In this document: positions 8,420 through 16,586 of the stretch, piece after piece
How positions within the stretch are numbered: position 1 is the first letter of the stretch
Layout: each line of letters starts with the position of its first letter
NCBI GenBank assembly: GCA_017379935.1
Contig: JAFNVC010000007.1
Location: 1 to 47,670 of the forward strand
Direction: 5' to 3'
From: Clostridia bacterium
GTDB lineage: Bacteria > Bacillota > Clostridia > Oscillospirales > Acutalibacteraceae
Length of the DNA: 47,670 nucleotides
Notes under the pieces: model-generated
Seen by the model: the letters and a program-made list of their open reading frames with translations, nothing else
What the model was told of the DNA's origin: nothing
The model's database searches: none
Position numbers and translations under genes: made by a program

Positions 8420-9766
8420 TCAAAACTTAAAATACTTTTCTCTCTGCTTCTTCATTCTGCCGTTTATGGCTGACAGAACAGCTTTTGAAGCTTCATCTCC
8501 GCAGACATAATCCTTCATAAGTCTGCCCTCCTCGAAGGTGAGCTCATCGTGAAGCGGAAAGAATTCACGGAGAAGGAAATCGCCGTAACGGATAAAACGG
8601 GTTTCTCCTACCAGTCTCCACTCGGTGCTGATAGTATCAACAGCAACACTGTAACAATCCTTAATGGAATAAACAATACCTTCGCGCGTATTTTCGGGTG
8701 CAAAAACAATTGTTGAAGCAATAAGTGCTCCGTCATTATGTACACAGGAATGGCTGTCCGTACTTCCGACAATCGGATATTTCCTGCCCTTAACACGGTC
8801 GTCGTAATATCTCGCTGCCTGAAAACCGTTCTGCTGATAATAGCTTTCTCCTCCAAGAACCTCAAACGCGTCAAACGGCTGAGTCTGCATCATATACTCC
8901 ACGAGAGTTTCTGGTACCTGAAAAACATTCGCAAGCCAGTACGGATGGCAGAATATACCAAGACCGTCTGCTTTTTTGATATGATTGAAAATCCATACAC
9001 ATGCGGCGTATGTAAATTTTTCGATATCTTCAGGTATATCGAGTTCTTCCGCAAGCTCACGCACCTGTCGTTTATACTCTTCAACACTGATAACCTCAGG
9101 GCATTCACCGTCAAGCGATCGAAGCTCCTTTGCATCACCTACATCAATGTGATGATCTCCCGGCATAAGCGCATTAACGCTGTATTTTCCGCCGAAATTA
9201 ACGATATGTATATCATTATCCTCGAGGTGAACCTCCTCGCCGGTAACAAGATTATACTCAATCGGCACGTCTTTATATGCATTTATAGCCTCCAGCGACG
9301 GATAGTATGAATCGTGGTCGGTAATTGCAAGGAAATCATATCCGTTCTTACGGTATTCAGCCGCTACAATAGCAGGTGCCTGTTTTCCGTCGGAACGGCA
9401 CGTGTGCATGTGAAGGTCACCGCGGAAGGGATATCTGCCTACCATATCAGGTAAAAGTGAATAAACAGAAAGACGCACGATCCGCTTTTCATCCTTCAGA
9501 ACATCGACAAAATGCTCCTGTTCATCGCGATAGATATGGCTGAATCTAATACAGCCATCCGAATCAGGCTGTACCGGGTAGGAAGCAAGATTATTACGCT
9601 GCTTATAATCACGGATATTTCCCTGCGTAACAGCACGCACCTGCACGGTATATTCACCGTCGAACGCTACGTGAGCACCGAGAGGTTTAATCGTAACCTC
9701 AATTTCCTCATCGCAAGGAAAAACCTTCGGAAAAATATCAAAATTAAAGAGTTCAAGTTTAACCAT
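8420..9766 (-). CDS. PHP-domain metallohydrolase (CehA/McbA-like)
   Basis: An N-terminal beta-rich domain (about 1-110) precedes a PHP domain with metal-binding motifs GDLHMHTCRSDG (His119, His121), AITDHDSY (Asp150-His151), GEEVHL, GIFCHPYW and GSTDSH. PHP enzymes hydrolyse phosphoesters or related bonds using two or three metal ions. CehA/McbA-type members with an N-terminal beta domain often sit in sugar-use clusters. Here it is the first gene of an operon with the GH110-like protein. The start is the ATG at 9766 behind AGGGGTGG; a longer in-frame start reads through the promoter and is rejected. Substrate unknown. Confidence 0.85.
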   Translation of the reverse strand: MVKLELFNFDIFPKVFPCDEEIEVTIKPLGAHVAFDGEYTVQVRAVTQGNIRDYKQRNNLASYPVQPDSDGCIRFSHIYRDEQEHFVDVLKDEKRIVRLSVYSLLPDMVGRYPFRGDLHMHTCRSDGKQAPAIVAAEYRKNGYDFLAITDHDSYYPSLEAINAYKDVPIEYNLVTGEEVHLEDNDIHIVNFGGKYSVNALMPGDHHIDVGDAKELRSLDGECPEVISVEEYKRQVRELAEELDIPEDIEKFTYAACVWIFNHIKKADGLGIFCHPYWLANVFQVPETLVEYMMQTQPFDAFEVLGGESYYQQNGFQAARYYDDRVKGRKYPIVGSTDSHSCVHNDGALIASTIVFAPENTREGIVYSIKDCYSVAVDTISTEWRLVGETRFIRYGDFLLREFFPLHDELTFEEGRLMKDYVCGDEASKAVLSAINGRMKKQREKYFKF

Positions 9767-9803
9767 AAAGCCACCCCTGATTTTCAAGATTTTATTAAAA
9801 ATT

Positions 9804-9832
9804 AATATACCATAAACGATAAAACTCGTCAA
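9804..9832 (-). promoter_or_regulatory. Promoter of the PHP/beta-helix operon
   Basis: Minus strand: -35 TTGACG (9827-9832), 17-bp spacer, -10 TATATT (9804-9809). Its leader shares TGAAAATCAGRGGTG with the esterase operon leader. Confidence 0.75.
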
Positions 9833-9856
9833 CAAATATAACAGTCAAAAAAGCAT

Positions 9857-9889
9857 ATCACCGAGCATATACTTGATACGGACGGTGAT
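9857..9889 (+). promoter_or_regulatory. Inverted repeat covering the sigK ribosome binding site
   Basis: ATCACCG (9857-9863) can pair with CGGTGAT (9883-9889), which contains the likely Shine-Dalgarno GGTGAT of sigK. Sequestration is inference; the loop is 19 bases. Confidence 0.4.
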
Positions 9890-9892
9890 TTT

Positions 9893-10576
9893 ATGATTAT
9901 TGAAACTGTATTCAGCTCGTTATCAAATCTTTTGTTTTTCGCTTTGCATCTGTCGAATGCGAGCACGTTCCCTCCTCCGCTTTCAGCTAAGGATGAGCGT
10001 GATTATCTGGTCGCATTCAGAAACGGTGATATGGATGCAAAAAATGAGCTTATCGAGCATAATCTGAGGCTGGTGGCACATATTATCAAGAAATACTACG
10101 CAAACTCCACGCAGCAGGATGACCTTATTTCTATCGGCACGATAGGGCTTATCAAGGCTATCAACACCTTCGACGTTGATAAGGGCACCCGCCTGGCTAC
10201 ATATGCCGCAAGGTGTGTTGAAAATGAAATACTGATGTATTTCCGTGCTCAGAAGAAAAGTGCTCAGGATATTTCGGTAAATGAACCGATAGATACTGAT
10301 TCCGAAGGAAACCCTTTGACACTTATGGATATTATCGCGACAGAGGATCGGATTATTGATGATATTTATAAAATCTCAATGATTAAAACTCTTCGCGAGG
10401 AAATAAGGAAAATCAGCAATCCGCGCGAAAGAACAATTATCATACTTAGGTACGGACTTGACGGAAACAACCCTATGACTCAGCTTGAGGTCGCAGGCCG
10501 TCTCGGCATTTCGCGGTCTTATGTTTCGAGAATCGAAAAGAAGGTGTTGGCAAGGCTTAAAAAGGCATTGGAATAA
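9893..10576 (+). CDS. sigK: RNA polymerase sporulation sigma factor SigK, uninterrupted
   Basis: The 227-residue protein is a sigma-70 family factor of the sporulation sigma-E/K group. It has a short hydrophobic N-terminal pro-sequence (about 1-25, SSLSNLLFFALHL), region 2 with NLRLVAHIIKKY and DLISIGTIGLIKAI, and region 4.2 with LGISRSYVSRIEKK. The pro-sequence matches pro-sigma-K of Bacillus, which is cleaved during late mother-cell development. The gene is continuous, without the skin element that splits sigK in Bacillus and some clostridia. It starts at the ATG at 9893, 6 bases after GGTGAT, and is 54 bases upstream of a permease gene. Confidence 0.93.
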   Translation: MIIETVFSSLSNLLFFALHLSNASTFPPPLSAKDERDYLVAFRNGDMDAKNELIEHNLRLVAHIIKKYYANSTQQDDLISIGTIGLIKAINTFDVDKGTRLATYAARCVENEILMYFRAQKKSAQDISVNEPIDTDSEGNPLTLMDIIATEDRIIDDIYKISMIKTLREEIRKISNPRERTIIILRYGLDGNNPMTQLEVAGRLGISRSYVSRIEKKVLARLKKALE

Positions 10577-10585
10577 TATAAATTA

Positions 10586-10614
10586 TTGCAACAAGTCCAC
10601 ATTTGTGGTAATAT
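10586..10614 (+). promoter_or_regulatory. Candidate promoter of the permease gene
   Basis: TTGCAA (10586-10591), 17-bp spacer and TAATAT (10609-10614). The spacer contains the small palindrome CCAC-ATTT-GTGG (10597-10608), a possible operator. Confidence 0.5.
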
Positions 10615-10629
10615 CAGCACGGTGATTTT

Positions 10630-11736
10630 ATGCAAGGAGTTTTAAATTTTATCAAAAAAGAGGCTGTGCTGTGCATTTCGTTTATTTGCGCCGCGGTAAC
10701 GGTATTTTTCGTTCCGCCCGATGTTCAGTACGTTGAATATATTGATCTGCACGTGCTGAGCTTATTACTTTGTCTTATGGCAGTTGTTGCGGGATTTCAG
10801 GCCTGCGGGATTTTCCGCTGTCTTACATATGAAATCTTAAAGAGGACAAAAAGCGGTCGCCTGCTCGGTCTGATACTTGTACTCCTCCCCTTTTTCAGCT
10901 CGATGCTCGTAACAAATGATGTTGCTCTGCTCGTGTTCGTGCCGTTTACAATCGGCTTACTTTCGCAGCTGCAATCTCAAAAATCAGTTATCCCCATTCT
11001 TGTTTTACAGACAGTTGCGGCAAACCTCGGCAGTATGGCAACACCCGTCGGCAATCCGCAGAATTTGTTTCTTTATTCCGAATACAATCTTTCTGCGAGC
11101 GAGTTTTTCACCGTAACCCTTCCGCTGACAGCCGTGAGTCTTATTCTTCTTAGTCTCGCCTCCCTCCCCGTTCTGCCCAAAAAGCTCGGAGAAATCACTC
11201 TCACGCAGGAAAAGATATCTGACCCGAAAAAGCTTGCCGTTTACGCAGTTTTATTTATAGTATGTCTGCTGACGGTTTTCAGAGTTATGCATTTCGGAAT
11301 TATGCTCGGTATCGTCATAATCGCGATTTTGATTGTCGACCGTAAAATACTTTTAAAGCCGGATTTCGCTCTTCTCGCTACCTTCGTATGTTTCTTTATC
11401 GTTTCGGGAAATCTCGGCAGAATTGATGCGGTAAATGAGTTTCTTCATACCCTACTGAATAAAAACGCACTGCTGACCGCAACGGGGGCAAGCCAGATAA
11501 TAAGCAACGTACCTGCGGCTGTACTTCTTTCGGGATTTACTGAAGATTGGAGATCACTTCTCGAGGGTGTAAACATCGGCGGACTTGGCACTCCGATAGC
11601 ATCGCTCGCGAGTCTGATTACCTTAAAGCTGTATCTTCGTTCAGATAACACAAATGGCGGAAAGTTTATTTTAGTTTTCCTTGCGGCAAACATTATCGGT
11701 CTTGCGCTTTTGCTCGGCGTTGCTACGGTTATATAA
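10630..11736 (+). CDS. ArsB/NhaD-superfamily (SLC13-like) anion permease
   Basis: The 368-residue membrane protein has about ten hydrophobic segments and the ion-transporter superfamily hairpin signatures SSMLVTNDVALLVFVPF and ANLGSMATPVGNPQNLFLY. The second half again contains TGASQIISNVPAAVLLSGF, the pseudo-symmetric repeat. Such proteins move dicarboxylates, sulfate, arsenite or sodium ions; the substrate cannot be assigned. At 368 residues it is shorter than typical ArsB (about 430). It uses the same translation start context as sigK (ACGGTGATTTTATG). No sporulation role is implied beyond adjacency. Confidence 0.82.
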   Translation: MQGVLNFIKKEAVLCISFICAAVTVFFVPPDVQYVEYIDLHVLSLLLCLMAVVAGFQACGIFRCLTYEILKRTKSGRLLGLILVLLPFFSSMLVTNDVALLVFVPFTIGLLSQLQSQKSVIPILVLQTVAANLGSMATPVGNPQNLFLYSEYNLSASEFFTVTLPLTAVSLILLSLASLPVLPKKLGEITLTQEKISDPKKLAVYAVLFIVCLLTVFRVMHFGIMLGIVIIAILIVDRKILLKPDFALLATFVCFFIVSGNLGRIDAVNEFLHTLLNKNALLTATGASQIISNVPAAVLLSGFTEDWRSLLEGVNIGGLGTPIASLASLITLKLYLRSDNTNGGKFILVFLAANIIGLALLLGVATVI

Positions 11737-11740
11737 AGCT

Positions 11741-11775
11741 ATCCCTCTGAATCGGCTGATTCAGAGGGATTTGTT
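11741..11775 (+). terminator. Bidirectional terminator between permease and XRE regulator
   Basis: A 13-bp perfect stem, ATCCCTCTGAATC (11741-11753) with 11758-11770, has loop GGCT and is followed by TTGTTATTT. It separates two converging genes. Confidence 0.85.
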
Positions 11776-13201
11776 ATTTAATGTATTCGATGTCGTATTC
11801 GTCAATTTTCATTGTATTGGATTCACAATCATATCCGATAAAATAAAAATAATATCTTCCGTTCTCATCAGGTACGGTATTAAACTGATTCGTGTCCGCG
11901 TTATATAAAATAATGTAATCGTAAATATCTATTTCCGTAAATGATGAGCTCAAGCCGAAAAGATTATTAGGTATTTTTGAAATCCATCTTTCATCTGACG
12001 GGAGTGCTTTTTCAAATTCGTCTGCCTGATTATCTTCAAACCATATATCGGAAGATGAATGTATATATTCAGTGTCCTCATACTGATCTTCATCCGTCCA
12101 GTAATATGTATTTATACCTTCCGCTTTCGGAATATCAATTCCGATAATCTGTTCGGCGTTTATTACGGCAGCGTCAGTATGGTCGGCAATATCCTCCGCC
12201 ATATACGGCGCAAATCCGAAAGCACCAAGAATTAACGTAAAAATAACACCAACAACAATATTTTTAGTACATTTATATCCCTTTGCTTTAAAAATAATGC
12301 CCATTATAAGTGACGCAATCGGAATCGGCATTGCCACAAAAAACGGCCAACAGCTTTCATGCCAAGTAAGCTCTCCGGGAATAAGCATCATTATCAGCAT
12401 AGCAATAAATTCTGAAAAAAACGTCGCCACAAACAGAAGATTGAGAACAATCTGAGTAGTCGTCATTCCCTTTTTGTTGACAACCGTTTTTTCAGGACTG
12501 CTTTTTAAAAGCAAAGTAAACACGCTGTTCTGAACAAGCTCCGATTTTCTTAAAATGAAGGTAATGGCGTTAGCCGTAACATAGAGGTATTCGCCGTAAT
12601 CTAAAAACTGTTCAATATCGTTAAAGTCGAATTTGAAATCAGATTTTATTTCTCCGTTTCTTGTAATTTTTACTGTAAAGAAGTCATCATAAGCCTTAAT
12701 ATCGTAAGAGGATTCAGGTAATCTTTCAATCACCTTTTTCGAGCTTGATTTGTTAGCAGAAAAGGTTTTTATAACAATTACCGTTGATAAAAACATAACT
12801 CCTGCGCCTAAGCCTAAAAACCACTGTCCTTCCTGCTCAAATAACGCCCATACTAAAAAACCAACCGCAAAAGCTGCACACAATATCATTCGGTAAATCA
12901 ATTGCATATTGCTGCGCTTGTACAAAGTTTCAAGCTCATCTTTTGTATATCGGAAAACATAGCTTTCTTTTGCTACAGGCAAATTTACCTCGGTCTGATT
13001 CTCCTCTGCACATCCGAGAAGCTCATCAACGGACACGCCGAAAATTTCCTTGAGTCTTATCAAATTATCTATCGTCGGGACTGTCTGATCCTTTTCCCAC
13101 AGGCTGATTGTCTGTCGGCTGACAAGCAGCTTCTGACCAAGCTCCTCCTGCGAGAGTCCGAGCTGTTTTCTGTAATAATTTATTTTCTCTCCAGTTGTCA
13201 T
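11774..13201 (-). CDS. XRE-family regulator fused to a five-helix membrane domain
   Basis: Residues 1-63 form a Cro/C1-type helix-turn-helix (LSQEELGQKLLVSRQTISLWEKD). Membrane segments follow at about 101-121, 127-147, 250-275, 284-304 and 314-333, with a soluble 90-residue stretch between helices 2 and 3 that resembles small PH-like/YcxB-type domains, and a C-terminal soluble tail (about 335-475). It is therefore a membrane-bound transcription regulator that could sense an extracytoplasmic or membrane signal. Its promoter overlaps two palindromes (13269-13306), suggesting autoregulation, and it is divergent from a sugar symporter. The start has AAAGGAG at proper spacing. Signal unknown. Confidence 0.85.
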   Translation of the reverse strand: MTTGEKINYYRKQLGLSQEELGQKLLVSRQTISLWEKDQTVPTIDNLIRLKEIFGVSVDELLGCAEENQTEVNLPVAKESYVFRYTKDELETLYKRSNMQLIYRMILCAAFAVGFLVWALFEQEGQWFLGLGAGVMFLSTVIVIKTFSANKSSSKKVIERLPESSYDIKAYDDFFTVKITRNGEIKSDFKFDFNDIEQFLDYGEYLYVTANAITFILRKSELVQNSVFTLLLKSSPEKTVVNKKGMTTTQIVLNLLFVATFFSEFIAMLIMMLIPGELTWHESCWPFFVAMPIPIASLIMGIIFKAKGYKCTKNIVVGVIFTLILGAFGFAPYMAEDIADHTDAAVINAEQIIGIDIPKAEGINTYYWTDEDQYEDTEYIHSSSDIWFEDNQADEFEKALPSDERWISKIPNNLFGLSSSFTEIDIYDYIILYNADTNQFNTVPDENGRYYFYFIGYDCESNTMKIDEYDIEYIK

Positions 13202-13242
13202 AGTTTACTCCTTTGGTTAAGCTTTTTTGTTTTTCTGTGAGA

Positions 13243-13271
13243 ATTATAGCATAACCCGTGACTTTTGCCAA
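13243..13271 (-). promoter_or_regulatory. Promoter of the XRE regulator
   Basis: Minus strand: -35 TTGGCA (13266-13271), 17-bp spacer, -10 TATAAT (13243-13248). The -35 overlaps the first of two palindromes. Confidence 0.75.
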
Positions 13272-13308
13272 GCACAGCGTGCTTGATTTTGTCAAGCGGG
13301 ACTTGATT
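13269..13308. promoter_or_regulatory. Two tandem palindromes, candidate operators
   Basis: CAAGCAC-AGC-GTGCTTG (13269-13285) and TCAAG-CGGGA-CTTGA (13292-13306) share the half-sites CAAGC and CTTGATT; the two CTTGATT copies are 20 bp apart. They lie between the divergent XRE and symporter genes and overlap the XRE -35. The XRE protein is the obvious candidate binder. Confidence 0.55.
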
Positions 13309-13365
13309 CCGTGAAAATTTACAAAAAGCTTTTTTGTTTTTCTACATCGGCAGATTTTTATCTGA

Positions 13366-13394
13366 TTGAAAACAGACAGTATTTATGATAAAAT
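13366..13394 (+). promoter_or_regulatory. Promoter of the GPH symporter
   Basis: TTGAAA (13366-13371), 17-bp spacer, TAAAAT (13389-13394), about 46 bases before the start codon. Confidence 0.65.
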
Positions 13395-13439
13395 GTCATT
13401 ATGCAAATTTCCGTGCAAATTTAATTTCGGAGGTCTGAT

Positions 13440-14942
13440 ATGGGACAGAAAATTGAAACCAAAAAATACGTACCTAAAAAAGAAACGCAGGCTTATGCAA
13501 TTGCCGCGTTAGGTCAGGGACTCGTTTACAGCTGTATGTCGAGCTACATAACCGACTACTATATGAACGTTCTTACCCTCAACGCATTCTTCGTTATTAT
13601 GCTTATGCTTCTTGCCCGTGTATGGGACGCAATCAACGACCCGATGATGGGTATGATTATGGACAGACACACAACCAAATGGGGCAGAATGAAGCCTTAT
13701 CCGCTCGCAACAGCTCTTCCTATCGCCGCGCTCACGATTCTTATGTTCGTCAATCCCGGCTTCAATACGGATAACAAATCAATCTGGCTTTATGTGTTTG
13801 TTACTGTTGTTTATGTTGCCTGGGGTATGATTTATACAGCGAGTGACGTTCCGTTCTGGAGTATGCCGAACGTTATGACACCCAACCCGAAGGAAAGAGG
13901 AACTCTCATTTCTCATGCCAAAACAATCGGCGGTATCGGCTCGGCTGTTACAGTTGCACTTCCGATTATTGTCGGTTACTTTGTAGCCGATATGGATATT
14001 GAAAGAGCAAACATAGTCAAATACGCTGTTATGGCAATTTCAATGGCTGTCATCGGAATGCCGCTCTTCACTCTTTCTACATTCAAGACAAAAGAAAGAA
14101 TCCAGATTCCCAATGCGCAGAAAAAAGCACCCGGAGAGCCGTCAACACTCAAGAGAATTTTCTCCTGCAAGCCTCTTATGCTCGTTGTACTTTCAGGCAT
14201 GCTCTCCTTCGGCCGTTATATGCTTCAGGCGGCGGCTCCTCACGTAGCTCGTTATTCGGGCTTCTATCTCGGTTCAACAGCTCCGCAGACAGTTGAGGAA
14301 ATCAACAAGAACATCTCCAATGTTGCTCTTATTATTCAGGTCTGTGCAGCTATCGGTATGTTCGGTGCTATGCTTGTTCTCCCGAAGCTTTACAAGAAAT
14401 TTGAATACAAGCAGATTATGATCGTTTCCTGCATCGGTGGCTTCCTTTCAAGCTGCTGCACACTTATAATCGGCTGGACGACCAAGAATCTTCTTATCTG
14501 TATCCCGTTTATGCTCATTTCAGCAATCCCCCTCGGCGTTATCAACAACGTTTCATTCGCGATGGTTTGTGACTGTCTCGACTTTATGGAATGGAAAACA
14601 GGATACCGTGACACAGGTCTCGGCTCAGCTTGCCAGTCATTCGTTAATAAGATCGGTAACGCTTTTGCAACGGTTATGATTATCGTTATGTACATCGTTG
14701 TCAGCATCGACGTAGCACAGCTCAACGTCGGCAGCGGCGAAGCTGTTGTTCAGGCTATCAACAGTCTTTCTCCGACACAGAACTTTGCGATGTTCTCACT
14801 AGTTACAATCGTTCCCGGTATCAGCCTTCTTCTTTGCGCCATTCCTCTCTTCTTCTATGATCTTACAGGTAAGAAAAAGGAAAAGGTTTTCTCAGAGCTT
14901 GCTGAGCTCCGCAAGGTGCGCGGTATCAATATCGACGAATAA
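13440..14942 (+). CDS. GPH-family (MelB-like) sugar:cation symporter
   Basis: The 500-residue, twelve-helix major facilitator protein has the GPH-family cation-site signature in helix 2, WDAINDPMMGMIMDR, followed by TKWGRMKPYPL. GPH proteins import glycosides, pentosides, hexuronides or small oligosaccharides with sodium or protons. No other sugar importer occurs in the window, so it is the natural candidate to feed the cytoplasmic glycosidases encoded between 6760 and 25200; this link is inference. A clear GGAGG site precedes the ATG. It is followed by a strong terminator and is transcribed away from the membrane-bound XRE regulator, which may control it. Confidence 0.9.
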   Translation: MGQKIETKKYVPKKETQAYAIAALGQGLVYSCMSSYITDYYMNVLTLNAFFVIMLMLLARVWDAINDPMMGMIMDRHTTKWGRMKPYPLATALPIAALTILMFVNPGFNTDNKSIWLYVFVTVVYVAWGMIYTASDVPFWSMPNVMTPNPKERGTLISHAKTIGGIGSAVTVALPIIVGYFVADMDIERANIVKYAVMAISMAVIGMPLFTLSTFKTKERIQIPNAQKKAPGEPSTLKRIFSCKPLMLVVLSGMLSFGRYMLQAAAPHVARYSGFYLGSTAPQTVEEINKNISNVALIIQVCAAIGMFGAMLVLPKLYKKFEYKQIMIVSCIGGFLSSCCTLIIGWTTKNLLICIPFMLISAIPLGVINNVSFAMVCDCLDFMEWKTGYRDTGLGSACQSFVNKIGNAFATVMIIVMYIVVSIDVAQLNVGSGEAVVQAINSLSPTQNFAMFSLVTIVPGISLLLCAIPLFFYDLTGKKKEKVFSELAELRKVRGINIDE

Positions 14943-14956
14943 AGATACAAAAAGCT

Positions 14957-14992
14957 ACTCCCTGAATCCGAGGATTCAGGGAGATTTTTTTA
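14957..14992 (+). terminator. Terminator after the GPH symporter, probably bidirectional
   Basis: An 11-bp stem, CTCCCTGAATC (14958-14968) with 14973-14983, is followed by ATTTTTTT. The opposite strand also ends in a T-run, serving the converging operon. Confidence 0.88.
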
Positions 14993-15000
14993 CTTATTTA

Positions 15001-16575
15001 TCAGGTAAACGCATTGAGATCAAATGTAAATTCAACCTCTTCACCTTTGATAAGCTTAACTATGATATTAAAGAATGCTTTTATAAAGTTAGTAATTGAA
15101 GTCAGGAAATTATTATCCTTTTTGTTTAAATCTTCTTCGCTGACCTCCAGCGGAGCAAGTGTTGCGTTGTTGACATTTACCATATACTGCGGATATTTCT
15201 CGCTTTCAACGGTCATATCATAGCGCATAATTTCAACTGACGGTTTTTCGACGGGTGCGAAATAGTTATGATGCAAATCCTTGACAAACCAAGTTGTTTC
15301 GGGGAACATACAGGTTGATGCATCAATGATTTTGTCGGGAGAGATATATTTCTGATTTTCCTCTGAAACATTCGAAAGATATTCATCCGAAAAGACCTCG
15401 CCGTAATCCGCGGCTGTTGCGCCGAATGACTGTCTGTAAACCGACGTATCAGCGTCACTCTGTACAGTTGCACCATCATAAAGCGGGAATTCTGGGAAAT
15501 TGTACTTTACAAAAATGTAGAAATTGATGCCTGCTTCCTTCATTTCACGCATTGTGTCGAGTGCATTTACCTGAACATTATAATAGTAGTCGTCCGCTTT
15601 CTCGATAAAGCCCGCATACTCAGCTCTGATCTCATCAGTATTGAAGATGTAGTCTCTCGCCTGTTCATACAGTTCGGGGGTGACCATAGCCCAATATGAG
15701 AGCCAACCGCCGAAGGTGTTGCGGATTATAAGCGGGAACAAATCATCCTTGAACATACCGACAAAGGTTGTGAGTGCATCTCCCGTAATTCCGAGAGCCT
15801 TTGCCTGCTGCAGAACTTCAACAAGAGCGGTTACAAGACCAGCGCAGGTTTCATCGCCGATAGCGTTTCTTTCATCAACATAAAACCTGAGGAAATTGCC
15901 CAACGCTTCGTTTTCGATTTCTACCTGTCCCGTAAACAATGCGCTCATAAAATCAACGCCCATTATAGATGAAGAATAGTAGGAAATATCAGAAATATAA
16001 GTTTTTGCATGCTCCTTATAAAGCTCAAGATACGCCGCAATAACGTTTGCACCGTAGCATCTGCCGATAAGCTGAACTTTATCCTTACCTGTTTTTTCAA
16101 TAACATCATCGATATGAGCCTTGAGCTCGTGAGCGGTTTTAATCGGAGATTCGCGCCAATCGTACCAGAAGCGGCAATCCCACACACCGAAATCTGATGT
16201 CTTTCCTTCAAGATGACCGGTCTCAGTATAAAAACGCGGATAGCTTCCGTTGGTAACCTCACCGTTTTTATCAAGAATAAGATCCTCAAAAATCGGTGAC
16301 CAGGAAGCGTTGAACTCCTCGGCATAGGATGAATAATCACCCGTAACCATGCCCTTTGCAAGCTCCTCAAGGCACGGACCGAGAGTTTCCTTGATGATTG
16401 CTCCGAGATCGGCATTGAGCGGATAAACAGTTTCGCCCTCAGCATTATAAATATCATTTTTATGTGCCCCGATTACATAAACGGTAGGATATTCCTCAGG
16501 CTCGGTTGCAAATGACGGTGCAACACATGCAAGCGTCAGCAAAAGACAGAGAAATACTGATAAAAGCTTTTTCAT
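15001..16575 (-). CDS. Secreted alpha/beta-hydrolase with cysteine in the nucleophile elbow
   Basis: A signal peptide (1-23, ending PSFA) precedes a 500-residue alpha/beta-hydrolase fold. The nucleophile elbow reads QLIGRCYGANV: Cys173 stands where lipases have Ser (GxSxG). A candidate His lies in VKDLHHNYFAP near the C-terminus. The C-terminal region has an amphipathic, aromatic stretch (FIKAFFNIIVKLIKGE) that could contact membrane. The family is unknown to me; it is LCAT/PGAP1-like in shape, and the activity may be acyltransfer, thioesterase-like or lost. Start at the ATG at 16575 behind AGAGGTG. It is the last gene of an operon, 11 bases after the SGNH gene. Confidence 0.8.
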   Translation of the reverse strand: MKKLLSVFLCLLLTLACVAPSFATEPEEYPTVYVIGAHKNDIYNAEGETVYPLNADLGAIIKETLGPCLEELAKGMVTGDYSSYAEEFNASWSPIFEDLILDKNGEVTNGSYPRFYTETGHLEGKTSDFGVWDCRFWYDWRESPIKTAHELKAHIDDVIEKTGKDKVQLIGRCYGANVIAAYLELYKEHAKTYISDISYYSSSIMGVDFMSALFTGQVEIENEALGNFLRFYVDERNAIGDETCAGLVTALVEVLQQAKALGITGDALTTFVGMFKDDLFPLIIRNTFGGWLSYWAMVTPELYEQARDYIFNTDEIRAEYAGFIEKADDYYYNVQVNALDTMREMKEAGINFYIFVKYNFPEFPLYDGATVQSDADTSVYRQSFGATAADYGEVFSDEYLSNVSEENQKYISPDKIIDASTCMFPETTWFVKDLHHNYFAPVEKPSVEIMRYDMTVESEKYPQYMVNVNNATLAPLEVSEEDLNKKDNNFLTSITNFIKAFFNIIVKLIKGEEVEFTFDLNAFT

Positions 16576-16586
16576 AATAACACCTC

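Noticed and set aside
9893-10576. Interrupted sigK (skin element remnant)
   Set aside because: The coding frame is continuous through all sigma regions.
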